Assembly: GCA_023406985.1 (NCBI GenBank)
Contig: JAEXTK010000101.1
Span: 9,639-73,638 of the forward strand
Origin: Spirochaetota bacterium
Lineage (GTDB): Bacteria > Spirochaetota > Spirochaetia > Treponematales > Breznakiellaceae
Direction: 5' to 3'
Length of the DNA: 64,000 nt
In this document: one piece after another, positions 32,987 to 42,271 of the stretch
Layout of the letters: each line of letters opens with the position of its first letter
How positions within the stretch are numbered: position 1 is the first letter of the stretch
Program-made: the position numbers and the translations under genes
The notes under the pieces: model-generated
What the model was told of the DNA's origin: nothing
Database searches by the model: none
The model's input: the letters and a program-made list of their open reading frames with translations, nothing else

Positions 32987-34294
32987 ATGACGAACGAGGG
33001 TTCGAAGCTCTTCATAATCGATACCAACGTCCTCATCCACAATCCGGAGGCGGTCTCCTCGTTCCGCGATTGCGAGGTGGCCATTCCCCTCGTGGTCCTG
33101 GAAGAACTCGACAAACTCAAGACCTACACGGACCAACGCGGACGGAACGCGCGGGAAGCCATCCGCTTCCTGGATTCGACGATCCGCGGGGGCGACGTGC
33201 GCGCCGGCGTGAAGATGGAGAACGGTTCGGTCCTGCGGGTTATTTTCGATAGGGTCGAAGATCCGCCGCCCGAACTGACGCTCGATTCGAACGACAACCA
33301 TATCATCCTGCAGGCTTCGGCCCTCCAGCGCTCCGGCCGCCGCGTCTTCTTCGTCTCCAAGGATATCAACGCGCGCGTCAAAGCGACCGCCCTCGGCCTC
33401 AAGGCCGTGGACTACGAGAAGCAGAAGGTGGACGCGGCGACGCTCTACCAGGGCTTCCGCGAGGCGGAGGCCGACGGCGCGACCATGGACGCCCTCCTCG
33501 CCGCGACCGCGCCGACCTGGCGCGACCGGCTCCTCGGGAACGAATACCTCCATGTCCGCGAGCGCGGAGGGGAGCGCGCGTACTTCGGCCGCTGGGACGC
33601 GGCCGAGGGGCGGCTCGTGAGCGTGGATGAGGATCGCCGGAGCGCGTTCGGCGTGGAGGCGCTCAACGATCGCCAGCGCGCGGCCCTCGACCTCCTCCTC
33701 GACGACCGGATCCGCTGCGTGACCCTGGTCGGTAGGGCCGGCACCGGCAAGACCCTCCTGGCCGTGGCCGCGGGCCTCCGCAAGACGGTCGACGAGAAGC
33801 GCTATTCGCGCATCCTCGTCTCCCGGCCCATCGTGCCGCTCGGCAAGGACATCGGGTTCCTGCCCGGAGAAAAGACCGCGAAGCTCGCCGCCTGGATGGA
33901 ACCCATCTTCGACAACCTGGAGCACCTGTTCTCGCTCAACAACAAACGGCCGAACGTGAAGTCGGTGGACCAGCTGCTCCGGGACCGGATCATGGAAGTG
34001 GAGGCCGTCGCCTTCATCCGCGGACGATCGCTCCCGAACCAGTTCATCGTCGTGGACGAGGCGCAGAACCTGACGCCGCACGAGATCAAGACCATCGTCT
34101 CCCGGGCGGGGGAGAATTCCAAGGTCGTGCTGACGGGCGATCCCGAGCAGATCGACAACATGTATCTGGACGCGAACTCCAACGGCCTTTCCTACCTCGT
34201 CGACGCCTTCAAGGGGGAACGGCTCTTCGGCCACGTGACCCTGCTCAAGACGGAGCGGAGCGAGCTCGCGGAGCTCGCGGCGAGGTTGCTATGA
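32987..34294 (+). CDS. PIN domain-PhoH family ATPase fusion
   Basis: The 435-residue protein joins an N-terminal PIN nuclease domain (about 8-135: LFIIDTNVLIHNPEAVSSF, LEELDKLK, DSNDNHIILQA) to a PhoH-type ATPase domain (about 210-435). The ATPase has Walker A LVGRAGTGKTLLAVAAG, Walker B QFIVVDEAQNLTPHEIK and a TGDPEQID sensor motif. PIN-PhoH (PhoH2-type) proteins are sequence-specific RNA unwinding and cleaving enzymes; in mycobacteria one is part of a toxin-antitoxin pair. No antitoxin is evident upstream here; the next gene is a zinc-ribbon protein overlapping by four bases. All four acidic PIN positions appear present (DTN, E, DSND). Confidence 0.9.
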   Translation: MTNEGSKLFIIDTNVLIHNPEAVSSFRDCEVAIPLVVLEELDKLKTYTDQRGRNAREAIRFLDSTIRGGDVRAGVKMENGSVLRVIFDRVEDPPPELTLDSNDNHIILQASALQRSGRRVFFVSKDINARVKATALGLKAVDYEKQKVDAATLYQGFREAEADGATMDALLAATAPTWRDRLLGNEYLHVRERGGERAYFGRWDAAEGRLVSVDEDRRSAFGVEALNDRQRAALDLLLDDRIRCVTLVGRAGTGKTLLAVAAGLRKTVDEKRYSRILVSRPIVPLGKDIGFLPGEKTAKLAAWMEPIFDNLEHLFSLNNKRPNVKSVDQLLRDRIMEVEAVAFIRGRSLPNQFIVVDEAQNLTPHEIKTIVSRAGENSKVVLTGDPEQIDNMYLDANSNGLSYLVDAFKGERLFGHVTLLKTERSELAELAARLL

Positions 34295-34560
34295 GCATCG
34301 AAGGCCTTCCCCGGCGGTGTTCCGGCTGCGGTCGCCCTTTGGAGCGCGATTTCGCCTATTGTCCCCGTTGCGGCAGGCCCGCGGAGAGCGAGGGCGACTT
34401 CCAGGAGCTTCTGGACGGTAGTTTCGACCGCCTGGCCGCGGCCGAAGCTTCGCGCTCCGTGCGGCGCCTGGAAGCTCTGGAAGACCGCCTCCGCGATCTG
34501 GAGGCGGAACTCGAGGACTTGGTCGTGCACGCTGAAGACGCGCGCGCGATGCGCCGATAA
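34291..34560 (+). CDS. Zinc-ribbon protein with coiled-coil tail
   Basis: The 89-residue protein has an N-terminal four-cysteine zinc ribbon (RRCSGCGRPLERDFAYCPRC) followed by a charged coiled coil from about residue 48 (VRRLEALEDRLRDLEAELED). It starts inside the PIN-PhoH stop (ATGA), so the two are translationally coupled. This suggests a partner or adaptor for the nuclease-ATPase, which is inference. No family name can be given beyond zinc ribbon. Confidence 0.75.
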   Translation: MSIEGLPRRCSGCGRPLERDFAYCPRCGRPAESEGDFQELLDGSFDRLAAAEASRSVRRLEALEDRLRDLEAELEDLVVHAEDARAMRR

Positions 34561-34570
34561 TGGAAAGGTT

Positions 34571-36886
34571 ATGAACGCACGATCCAGGCTACGCGCTTCG
34601 GTCTTCGGCTCACTCGTGATCCTCTCGCTCGTATCGGCTACGCCGATCTCGGCGCGGGTCGTCTTTGACGCTTTGGATCTCGCACCCGACGATCGCCTCC
34701 TGTTCTCCGCCGCCTCGGGCGGGGACGGCGCGCCGCGCCAGAGCGTCCTGTTCCTGGCGGACGCCGCGACCGGTTCGCTCCGCCAGCTCACCGCCTTCCC
34801 GGAACACGTCGATCTCTTGGAGGGCGGGCGGACGCTCCAGATCCGAAATCCCTTCGGCGCGGTGCGGGTGAGCGTCGGCGGCGGGCTCCCGAAGCCGGTC
34901 ACCGGGTTCCCTTCCTTCGCCGCGGGCGGCGCCCCGATGGGGGGCAGGGCCGAGTCCATGGCGGCTTCGCCGGACGGGAAGTGGATCCTGTACGTGGAAC
35001 CGGTGAGCGCGGCCTTCGGCTCCCTCGTGCTCGTGGACGCCGCTACGGGCGCGCGCACGGCCGTGGCCGCGAAGGTGGAGCGCCCGGGCCGAACCTTCCC
35101 GGCCAGCTGGAGCCCGGATTCCAAGGTCTTCGTCTACGACCGCATGGGCAAGCTCTACTTCCGTTCCGTGGAGACGTCCGGTCCGCTCACCGTGGATGAG
35201 CGCTACCGTTTCGTCGGGGACGGGCGGGCCGCCTCGGTCCGCTGGGGCAGCGCGGGCGATTTCTTTTATATCAACGGATCCATCGTCTACCGCGTGCGGA
35301 GCTCCGAGCTTTTCGCCCGCGCCTTGTACGCCGACTTCCTGGAGATCGGCTCGGTGGCGGGCAAGATACCCTACGAGTTCGATCCCAACTTCGATACCTT
35401 CTGGGTCGCTCCGGATTCCCGTTCGGTCCTCCTCGCGAAGGGCGGCCGCAATCTCTTCTTCTATCGCCTCGGCGTGGACGACTACGGCGAGGACGGCACC
35501 GCCTCCTTGCCCTATCTCATGTTGCCGCGGTCCAGCGGCCTTCCCACGGTGCTATGGTCGCGCGCCGGCCTCGTGACCGTGCTCGTCTCCTATCCGCGCT
35601 CGGAGGGTCGGACCGTCAAGGTCTATCGCCTCGGCCTCTCGGGGCCTCCGACCGCCGACGCGCCGCTCGCCTTCCTGGAACTCCCCGCCGCCCCGGGGGC
35701 CGAAGCCGCGCTCTCCCCGGACGGCACGCGCGCCCTCGTCTGGGGAAAGGACGGCGCGGCCCTCTACGATTACGTGAATTGGAAGAGCGTGCAGGACCTC
35801 GGGAAGCGGGCCGCCTACGCCTGCCTTTGGCTCGGCGACGAGGATTTCGTCGTGGCCGACGAGGCGAGGATCGAGAAGCGGAACGTCGGCGGGGATCGCA
35901 CCCTCATCTGCCTTTCGGCCTCGGAGGCCCACGGCTATGAGACGAAGGGCGGCCGCATCCTGGCCCGATCCCTCGGCGTCTGGTACGCGAGCGACGGCGG
36001 CTCCGCCTGGACGGAGGCTCCGAGCGCGGAAGTCCGCGCGCCCGCGGTTATTTCCGGCCGCTATCGGGCGTACCTGGAAAAACAGGCTTCGGGCCCCTAC
36101 GAGAATCTGCCCCTGCTGCGGAACATCAAGGACGTCGGGACCGTCTCCCTCATCGTCAAGGGAGCGGCCGCGTACGGGGAAGAATCGAGTTCCGACGCCG
36201 ATGAGGGCATCGCGCTGGACCGCCTCTTTTCCCACGGGAGACGGCGGGGCATCCGCGAGATTGCCCTCGTCTTCGACCTGGTGGACGACGCCGAGGGCCT
36301 TCCGCTCGTGCTCGATACGCTGGAACGGTTCGGCGTCAAGGCGACGTTCTTCCTCAACGGCGAGTTCATCCGTCGGCATCCCGCCGCGGCCAAGGATATC
36401 GCCGACGCCGGGCAGGAAGCCGCCTCCATGTTCTTCGCGCCCATCGACCTGTCCGATGCCCGGTATCGCATAGATCGGGAATTCATTCGGAGGGGCCTGG
36501 CACGGAACGAGGACGAATACTTCGGGGCGACCGGCGCGGAACTGGCCCTGCTCTGGCATCCGCCGTACTATGCCGCTTCGGCCGACATCATCGCCGCCGC
36601 GGCCTCGGTCGGATACCGCACCATCGGCAGGGACGTGGATAGCCTGGACTGGGTCACCCGGGTCGATGCCCGGCGCAGCCCCGGCGCCTACAAGTCTGCC
36701 TCCGAACTCGTGGACGCGATCATGGCGGCCAAGAAGAAGGGCTCCATCGTTCCGATCCGACTCGGGGTGCCTGCCGGCGGGAGGGACGACTATCTCTACG
36801 GTCGGCTCGACGTGCTCTTGGACGCCTTGATGCGGTCGGGGTACGCCGTTGTTCCCGTCTCCACGCTCGCCGAGCATGCGCGCTAG
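34571..36886 (+). CDS. Exported beta-propeller-like protein with degenerate polysaccharide deacetylase domain
   Basis: The 771-residue protein has a signal peptide (VFGSLVILSLVSATPISA), about 500 residues with propeller-like repeats (MAASPDGKWILYVEP, SWSPDSKVFVYDRMGK, FDTFWVAPDSRSVLL, ALSPDGTRALVWGKDG), then a NodB-type fold (about 550-770). In that fold motif 1 (usually TFDDG) reads LVFDLVDD, motif 2 (HSxxH) is replaced by ASMFFAPIDLSD, and motif 3 (RPPYG) reads LWHPPYYAAS. The zinc-binding histidines are therefore missing, so it may bind glycan without cutting it. It is 10 bases after the zinc-ribbon gene and overlaps the histidine kinase start by 11 bases. Confidence 0.8.
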   Translation: MNARSRLRASVFGSLVILSLVSATPISARVVFDALDLAPDDRLLFSAASGGDGAPRQSVLFLADAATGSLRQLTAFPEHVDLLEGGRTLQIRNPFGAVRVSVGGGLPKPVTGFPSFAAGGAPMGGRAESMAASPDGKWILYVEPVSAAFGSLVLVDAATGARTAVAAKVERPGRTFPASWSPDSKVFVYDRMGKLYFRSVETSGPLTVDERYRFVGDGRAASVRWGSAGDFFYINGSIVYRVRSSELFARALYADFLEIGSVAGKIPYEFDPNFDTFWVAPDSRSVLLAKGGRNLFFYRLGVDDYGEDGTASLPYLMLPRSSGLPTVLWSRAGLVTVLVSYPRSEGRTVKVYRLGLSGPPTADAPLAFLELPAAPGAEAALSPDGTRALVWGKDGAALYDYVNWKSVQDLGKRAAYACLWLGDEDFVVADEARIEKRNVGGDRTLICLSASEAHGYETKGGRILARSLGVWYASDGGSAWTEAPSAEVRAPAVISGRYRAYLEKQASGPYENLPLLRNIKDVGTVSLIVKGAAAYGEESSSDADEGIALDRLFSHGRRRGIREIALVFDLVDDAEGLPLVLDTLERFGVKATFFLNGEFIRRHPAAAKDIADAGQEAASMFFAPIDLSDARYRIDREFIRRGLARNEDEYFGATGAELALLWHPPYYAASADIIAAAASVGYRTIGRDVDSLDWVTRVDARRSPGAYKSASELVDAIMAAKKKGSIVPIRLGVPAGGRDDYLYGRLDVLLDALMRSGYAVVPVSTLAEHAR

Positions 36887-38819
36887 GGGCGGTCTCGGCG
36901 ATATAACGAGCACGGTTCGCGTTTCGATCTTTTTTATCCTGGCGACGGTAGTGGCGATGCTGGCGGATGCCCATCCCATCGAACTGTTGCCGGGATCCTT
37001 CTTTTCGTTCCGCATGGCGGCGGTGTTAGATATCGCGGCCAGGGTCGGAACGATTCCCGGTATGATCGCGCTGTGCCTCGTGCGGATCACCGTCCCGAAT
37101 CGGGTCGGGAATATGTTCCCTTTTCTCGTGGGCCTCTTGGAGACGATTTTCGTCGGAGTCCTGAAGCGTCGCCGCCCCCGGATGGCGATCCTTGCGATAG
37201 ATGCTCTGTTTTGGCCGGTCTGCGGTATCCCCATTTTCGCATTCGGCTATCCCTTCGCCCTCGGCATCAGTCCGGAGACGACTCTCATCACCCTGGGGAA
37301 AGTCTGGCTCACCGGACTCATGAATGCCCAAATTGCCGATATCGTGTTCGGTTCTCGGGTGATCGGTACTTTTCTCGGCGCCCGGACCGTTTCGTGCAAG
37401 GGATTCGGAGATTTCCTCAAGGATAGGGTGAGCCTTCTCCTGCTTCCGGTTTCCATGCTAGGGCTTATCGGATCGGTATCAGGGATACGATCCGGCGTAG
37501 AAGACCGTCTCCTCGCCCGCCTTCGGGACGGAACGGAGCAAATCCGTTTAGTTTCGTCCGTTCCAAGTACCGAGTCCGTTTCCGTCCAGGTCCTCTTGAA
37601 GGCCTTGGCGAACTCCTCGCTCGATCCCGTGGGTCGTTACGAATTGATCGAAGGAACGACTCTGCCGCCGGGATCGCTGCCATGGCGGGAGGGGACCTTC
37701 GTTTACGCCCCGCTTGCGAGAATGCACCCCACGGACAGCTGGCGGGCATCGACGTATTTCGCCGTAACCGAATATCGGGGTCATCGTTTACGGTACGCCG
37801 TCGACTTCGTTCCTTTTTTCAGGAGTATTTTTCGCTTCTATATCGCTTCCCTCGCGCTGACCCTCGGGTTTTACTATGCGGTTTTCGGATTGCTGATTAA
37901 CGTGGCGCGTTCTCTGGCGCGTAGGACCGGCGCCCTCATCGAGGTCACCGGAAGCCTCCCGGAAAAGATAGAAGCCGGGGAGACGCCCATCTGGCCATCG
38001 CCTGATATCCAAGAACTCAAGACCCTGACGGACCAGTTCAAGTCGATTACCCAACGGCTCGCCGACGTAATCGCGCAACTCACCGAAACCCGCGATTCCT
38101 TGGAAACGACGGTAAAGGAGCGCACACGGGAGCTGGAGAGCCTGAGCGAAGATATCCGCCGGCTCCTCGCGCGCGTGGAGAGTGAACGGGAAGCGGAGAG
38201 AACGAGGGTAGCCCGCGAACTCCACGACGAGTTCGGGCAGGGAATCGCCGGCCTCGGCATGGCGCTCGGCATCCTTGAACGACGTTTGGGCCCACTGGAT
38301 GAGCGAGGAAGAGAAAAGTTCTCGGATATGAAGCGGGCCATCGCCGATCTGTCTGACGGTATGCGCCGGCTCATAGCGGATTTACGTCCGAGCGTGCTGG
38401 ATAGGCTCGGGCTTTCCGAGGCCCTCGCCAAGCTCGCCTCGGATGCCGACGGCCGGGAAGCGACGAAAGTCACGTATACTGCTTCCCTGCCGCCGGATTT
38501 TTCTCCGACCGAGGAATTAAAGACTGCGGTGTACCGGGTCGCGCAGGAAGCCGTGCGCAACGCCTTGAAATATTCGCGCAGCGCGGAGATCCGCGTAAGC
38601 TTCACCTGTTCCGAGGCATTCGGCGTACTCGATGTGTCGGATTTTGGGGTCGGATTCACCATAGATTCGATCAAGAGCGGCGAGGACCGAACAGCCTTCG
38701 GCCTCATCGGTATGCGCGAGCGTTGCCGAGCCTTAGGCGGAGAATTCCAACTACATACCTTTCCCGGTTCGGGCACTCGCATCCGAGCCGAATTTCCGTA
38801 TAGCAAAAGGGAAAAATGA
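36876..38819 (+). CDS. Sensor histidine kinase, NarL/DesK-type (HisKA_3)
   Basis: The 647-residue kinase has about six N-terminal membrane helices (residues 10-210), an extracytoplasmic loop (about 215-310), another helix (about 315-340), a HAMP-like linker and coiled coil, then HisKA_3 with the phospho-acceptor at about His450 (ARELHDEFGQGIAGL) and an ATPase domain (QEAVRNALKYS, SDFGVGF, FGLIGMRERCRALGG). It passes phosphate to the regulator encoded next. The start ATG at 36876 lies inside the upstream gene. Two lines counted inside this gene are about 55-57% GC against about 70% for one line in DUF711, and codon use is visibly less GC-biased, so it may have been acquired. Signal unknown. 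Confidence 0.9.
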   Translation: MRARGGLGDITSTVRVSIFFILATVVAMLADAHPIELLPGSFFSFRMAAVLDIAARVGTIPGMIALCLVRITVPNRVGNMFPFLVGLLETIFVGVLKRRRPRMAILAIDALFWPVCGIPIFAFGYPFALGISPETTLITLGKVWLTGLMNAQIADIVFGSRVIGTFLGARTVSCKGFGDFLKDRVSLLLLPVSMLGLIGSVSGIRSGVEDRLLARLRDGTEQIRLVSSVPSTESVSVQVLLKALANSSLDPVGRYELIEGTTLPPGSLPWREGTFVYAPLARMHPTDSWRASTYFAVTEYRGHRLRYAVDFVPFFRSIFRFYIASLALTLGFYYAVFGLLINVARSLARRTGALIEVTGSLPEKIEAGETPIWPSPDIQELKTLTDQFKSITQRLADVIAQLTETRDSLETTVKERTRELESLSEDIRRLLARVESEREAERTRVARELHDEFGQGIAGLGMALGILERRLGPLDERGREKFSDMKRAIADLSDGMRRLIADLRPSVLDRLGLSEALAKLASDADGREATKVTYTASLPPDFSPTEELKTAVYRVAQEAVRNALKYSRSAEIRVSFTCSEAFGVLDVSDFGVGFTIDSIKSGEDRTAFGLIGMRERCRALGGEFQLHTFPGSGTRIRAEFPYSKREK

Positions 38820-39454
38820 TGCGCGTACTCATCGCTGACGACCATCCGTTCATTCGCAAAGGTATCCGCGAAACACTCGCGGACGAACTTGGTATTCAGC
38901 AGATCGAAGAGGCCAAGGATGGACTGGAAGCCTTTGACCTACTCACTTCCTCCTCCTTTGACCTCGCGATCATCGATATCTCCATGCCGGGAAAAGGCGG
39001 CCTAGACCTCATCAAGGACGTGCTCGCCCTCCGGCCGCAGACGCGCTTCCTGGTCATGAGCGTCCATCCGGAACGTGAATTCGCCGAGCGAGCCTATCGG
39101 AACGGCGCTATGGGTTATTTGGATAAATCGAGTCCGCTCGACGAGTTCTTAGGGGCCGTCCGGCGCATACTTTGCGGCAGGAGATACGTGAGCCCGGAAT
39201 ACGCCGAATTGCTCGTTCTCGGCCTCGACGGGGGCAGTGATGACGAAGGACGCCTATCGGACCGCGAATTTACCGTACTCAGGTTTTGCGCCGCGGGCCG
39301 GCATCTCGTCGAGATCGGCGAGGAGCTCCACCTCTCGGTCAAGACCGTGAGCACCTACAAGACGCGAGCAATGGAAAAACTCGGCCTCGGTTCCAACGCC
39401 GAGCTCGTTGCGTACGCATTCTCTCACGACTGGCTCTTGCCCCCCGCCACGTAA
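38816..39454 (+). CDS. Response regulator, NarL/LuxR family
   Basis: The 212-residue protein has a receiver domain (about 1-120: VLIADDHPFIRKGI, phospho-acceptor Asp in LAIIDISMPGKGG, Lys in GYLDKSSP) and a C-terminal LuxR helix-turn-helix (LSDREFTVLRFCAAGRHLVE, then LHLSVKTVSTYKTRAMEKLG). It starts at ATG 38816, overlapping the kinase stop; a second ATG follows at once. It is the cognate regulator of the kinase upstream and probably activates its own or neighbouring genes, perhaps the chemoreceptor cluster 137 bases downstream. Confidence 0.92.
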   Translation: MMRVLIADDHPFIRKGIRETLADELGIQQIEEAKDGLEAFDLLTSSSFDLAIIDISMPGKGGLDLIKDVLALRPQTRFLVMSVHPEREFAERAYRNGAMGYLDKSSPLDEFLGAVRRILCGRRYVSPEYAELLVLGLDGGSDDEGRLSDREFTVLRFCAAGRHLVEIGEELHLSVKTVSTYKTRAMEKLGLGSNAELVAYAFSHDWLLPPAT

Positions 39455-39590
39455 GATTATTCCTACAAAAGAATCGGAACTAGCAGTCTCTCGGCAGATT
39501 CCAATTCCTACATCGAAACGCTTCCGCCGGCGCTAGGATCAACCTCGGATCGACTCACCTTTCGTCGGTGAATTCTCCAGAGGAGGCACT

Positions 39591-41273
39591 ATGTCGAAAC
39601 GCAAGGAAATGAAACTGGCCGTAAAGCTCGCCTTGGGATTCTTCTCCGTCATCGGGATAGCCGCGATAATCGGTATCACGGGCATCGTCAATATTTCACG
39701 CGTCAATGAACTGCTCACCAATATGTACAACAAGAATCTTCTGCCCATCACCCAGATATCGGGGGCGAATATTCAAGCCCTTTACCTCAACCGTAACGCG
39801 TACCGGCTCATCATTGAGACGGACCGCGACGCTATGGATCAGCTCATCGCGAACGGCAATAAGTATAGGGACGCTTTTAAAGAAAAAATCGACCAGTACC
39901 GTACCGGCGTAACCAGCAAGGAAGAGGAAGCCCTCCTTTCCAAGCTCGAGGCCCTCTGGGAAGTCCATCTTTCCAAGGTGAGCGAATTCCGCGAACTCGC
40001 CCTGGCTAACAAGAACGAAGAAGCCAACGCGTACATGAAAACGGATCTTCGTCCCGCGTATGAAGCTGCAGACGCCGTCATGAACCAGCTGGTCGCGTTG
40101 AATGAAAAAGAAGCTACCGAAGCGAACGCGATGGGGGATTCCGTCGTCTCAACGATAATTGTCATGATGGTGATCCTCCTCGCGATCGGGGCGATCATCG
40201 GCGCGGCTTTAGCCGTGTTCATCACCCGTTCCATCACCAAGGCCGTGGGCGGCGAGCCGGGAGAGATCGCGGCGATGGCCGAGCGCATCGCGGCCGGCCA
40301 TCTGGACATCGCGACCGCGAACGACGCGAAACTCCAGGGCATCAATAAGTCCCTCACCGAGATGGGGAAGCATCTCCGCGACATCGTCGCCACGGTTCAA
40401 GCCGCGGTCGGCCAGGTGGCGGCCGGCAGCGAGCAGATCAGCTCCACGGCCCAGCAGATGAGCCAGGGCGCCACCGAACAGGCGGCGAGCGCCGAAGAGG
40501 TTTCCGCCTCCGTGGAAGAGATGGCGGCGACGGTCAAGCAGAACACCGACAATTCCCAGGCGACCGAGCAGATCTCCAAGAAAGCCGCGGTAGACGCGGG
40601 CGAAGGCGGCGCCGCGGTGACCCAGGCCGTCGCGGCCATGAAGGAGATCGCGGACAAGATCAGCATCATCAACGAGATCGCGAGCCAGACGAACCTCCTG
40701 GCCCTCAACGCGGCGATCGAGGCCGCACGCGCCGGGGAAGCGGGTAAGGGCTTCGCCGTGGTCGCCTCCGAAGTGCGGAAGCTGGCCGAGCGTTCACAGA
40801 AGGCGGCCGGAGAAATATCGCAGCTTTCGGGCTCCACGGTGGAAAGCGCGGCCAAGGCCGGCGAGATCATCGGACGGATCGTTCCGGACATCAAGAAAAC
40901 GGCGGACTTGGTGCAGGAAATCACCGCGGCCTCCAAGGAACAGACCGCGGGAACGGACCAGATCGGAAAGGCCATGGTACAGCTCGATACGGTGATCCAG
41001 CAGAACGCCTCGGCGAGCGAGGAGATGGCCTCCATGGCGGAGGAACTCTCCAGCCAAGCCGTCCAGCTCACCGAGACCATGTCCTTCTTCAAATTGGGGG
41101 GCGATGGAGCGGCGAAGGCGTCGGTCGCGAAGAACCGCAGCGTCAAGGTTGCCCATATCGCCTCCGCCTCCGGCGTTCAGACGCCCGTGCGGGAGCGCAC
41201 CGCGCTCGCGCTCGCCGAGACCCTCGATTCGAGCGCCGCGGCGTCCAAGGATGACGACTTTGAACAATTCTAA
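39591..41273 (+). CDS. Methyl-accepting chemotaxis protein, 4-helix-bundle sensor
   Basis: The 560-residue receptor has TM1 (about 10-33), a periplasmic four-helix-bundle domain of about 150 residues (contains [20 protein letters not shown]), TM2 (about 187-212), HAMP ([20 protein letters not shown]) and the signalling coiled coil with tip [20 protein letters not shown]. The last residues are DDDFEQF, much like an xWxxF-type tether for CheR/CheB. It is followed by CheW, a CheY-like protein and a second, very similar receptor, so this is a local chemotaxis module. AGAGGAGG precedes the start. Confidence 0.93.
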   Translation: MSKRKEMKLAVKLALGFFSVIGIAAIIGITGIVNISRVNELLTNMYNKNLLPITQISGANIQALYLNRNAYRLIIETDRDAMDQLIANGNKYRDAFKEKIDQYRTGVTSKEEEALLSKLEALWEVHLSKVSEFRELALANKNEEANAYMKTDLRPAYEAADAVMNQLVALNEKEATEANAMGDSVVSTIIVMMVILLAIGAIIGAALAVFITRSITKAVGGEPGEIAAMAERIAAGHLDIATANDAKLQGINKSLTEMGKHLRDIVATVQAAVGQVAAGSEQISSTAQQMSQGATEQAASAEEVSASVEEMAATVKQNTDNSQATEQISKKAAVDAGEGGAAVTQAVAAMKEIADKISIINEIASQTNLLALNAAIEAARAGEAGKGFAVVASEVRKLAERSQKAAGEISQLSGSTVESAAKAGEIIGRIVPDIKKTADLVQEITAASKEQTAGTDQIGKAMVQLDTVIQQNASASEEMASMAEELSSQAVQLTETMSFFKLGGDGAAKASVAKNRSVKVAHIASASGVQTPVRERTALALAETLDSSAAASKDDDFEQF

Positions 41274-41284
41274 GGGAGGCTGCC

Positions 41285-41761
41285 ATGTCCGAACTGCTTG
41301 AGCACCAATTTCTGACCTTGACGTTGGCGGGCGAGCGGTACGCGCTTCCCGTCGGAAGGGTTCGTGAAGTCCTTGAGCCGACCCGGGTAACAAAAATTCC
41401 TTGTACGGCTCCGTACTTGAAGGGTATCATCGATATACGCGGGAGCGGGGTTCCGGTCATGGACCTCCGGCTGCGGTTCAACCTTGACGAGACCGTAATC
41501 GCAAAGGAGACGGCCATCGTGGTCGTGGAGAACGCGTCCGCGGAATCGGTGAAGATGGTCGGACTGCTGACGGACGCGGTCCACGAGGTCGTGGAACTGG
41601 ATTCCTCCGAACTGGAGGCCGCGCCGAAGATCGGTTCGGGCCTCTCGGCGGATTACATCGAAGGCATCGGGCGGCAAGACGGATCGTTCGTATTCATCCT
41701 GAACCTGGAAAAGATCCTGGAGGATGAAGATTCCGTGCCCGGCGCGGTGACGCAGGGGTAG
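41285..41761 (+). CDS. cheW: CheW chemotaxis adaptor
   Basis: The 158-residue protein is a single CheW domain that couples receptors to CheA. Typical blocks are present: FLTLTLAGERYALPVGRVRE, EPTRVTKIPCTAPYLKGIID, IRGSGVPVMDLRLRF and the C-terminal YIEGIGRQDGSFVFILNLEK. It lies 11 bases after the first receptor behind GGGAGG and five bases before the CheY-like gene. No CheA is present in the window, so it must work with a kinase encoded elsewhere. Confidence 0.95.
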   Translation: MSELLEHQFLTLTLAGERYALPVGRVREVLEPTRVTKIPCTAPYLKGIIDIRGSGVPVMDLRLRFNLDETVIAKETAIVVVENASAESVKMVGLLTDAVHEVVELDSSELEAAPKIGSGLSADYIEGIGRQDGSFVFILNLEKILEDEDSVPGAVTQG

Positions 41762-41766
41762 TTTTC

Positions 41767-42129
41767 ATGCGCGTGCTCGTCGTCGACGACTACTGGCTGA
41801 CCAGGAAGATGGTCCGTGAGATTCTCACGGAGGATTGCGGGATCGAGGACGTCCGCGAAGCGGTCGACGGCGTCGATGCCATGGAGCAACTGCTCTCGGC
41901 CTCCTTCGATCTCGCGGTCGTCGACATCGATATGCCGCGCAAGGACGGTTTCGCGCTCATCGCCGAGACGAGGCAGCTCAAAGGCGAGCAGAAGTTCCTG
42001 GTTTTGAGCGCCCTTTCCGATTCGGTCTACGTGGAAAGGGCGCTCGCCCTCGGCGCGCTCGCCTTCGTCGCCAAGGGCGTCGAACCCGACGTGATCGCGA
42101 CTGCGGTGCGCCGCGCCCTTTCTTTTTAG
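41767..42129 (+). CDS. CheY-like single-domain response regulator
   Basis: The 120-residue protein is a stand-alone receiver domain. It has the acidic pair in VLVVDDYWLTRKMVREIL, the phospho-acceptor Asp at about residue 53 in LAVVDIDMPRKDGFAL, the Ser/Thr switch in LVLSALSD and the conserved Lys in AFVAKGVEP. It has no output domain, so it either binds the flagellar switch as CheY does or acts as a phosphate sink. The segment ASFDLAVVDIDMP closely parallels SSFDLAIIDISMP in the NarL-type regulator upstream, which hints at shared ancestry within this cluster. Confidence 0.88.
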   Translation: MRVLVVDDYWLTRKMVREILTEDCGIEDVREAVDGVDAMEQLLSASFDLAVVDIDMPRKDGFALIAETRQLKGEQKFLVLSALSDSVYVERALALGALAFVAKGVEPDVIATAVRRALSF

Positions 42130-42208
42130 GATCCGCCCCGCGCCGCGGGAAATGTAAAATAGCTGCGTAGCCTCCACAATTCTCCTTTTCGTCCCTTCAT
42201 GTACCCTT

Positions 42209-42214
42209 TATACT
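42209..42214 (+). promoter_or_regulatory. Possible -10 of the second chemoreceptor gene
   Basis: The 142 bases between the CheY-like gene and the next receptor are relatively AT-rich and contain TATACT at 42209-42214 with a weak TTTTCG 17 bases upstream. This would give a leader of about 50 bases. No other structure was recognised in this gap. Confidence 0.35.
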
Positions 42215-42271
42215 TATCCCAACTGCTGCTAAAGCTGAATCATTTGCTATGGTACGTCAGGGGGCGGGATT

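Noticed and set aside
42130..42271. Possible riboswitch or structured RNA before the second chemoreceptor
   Set aside because: AT-richer than its surroundings, but no consistent set of stems could be drawn; treated as a plain promoter region.
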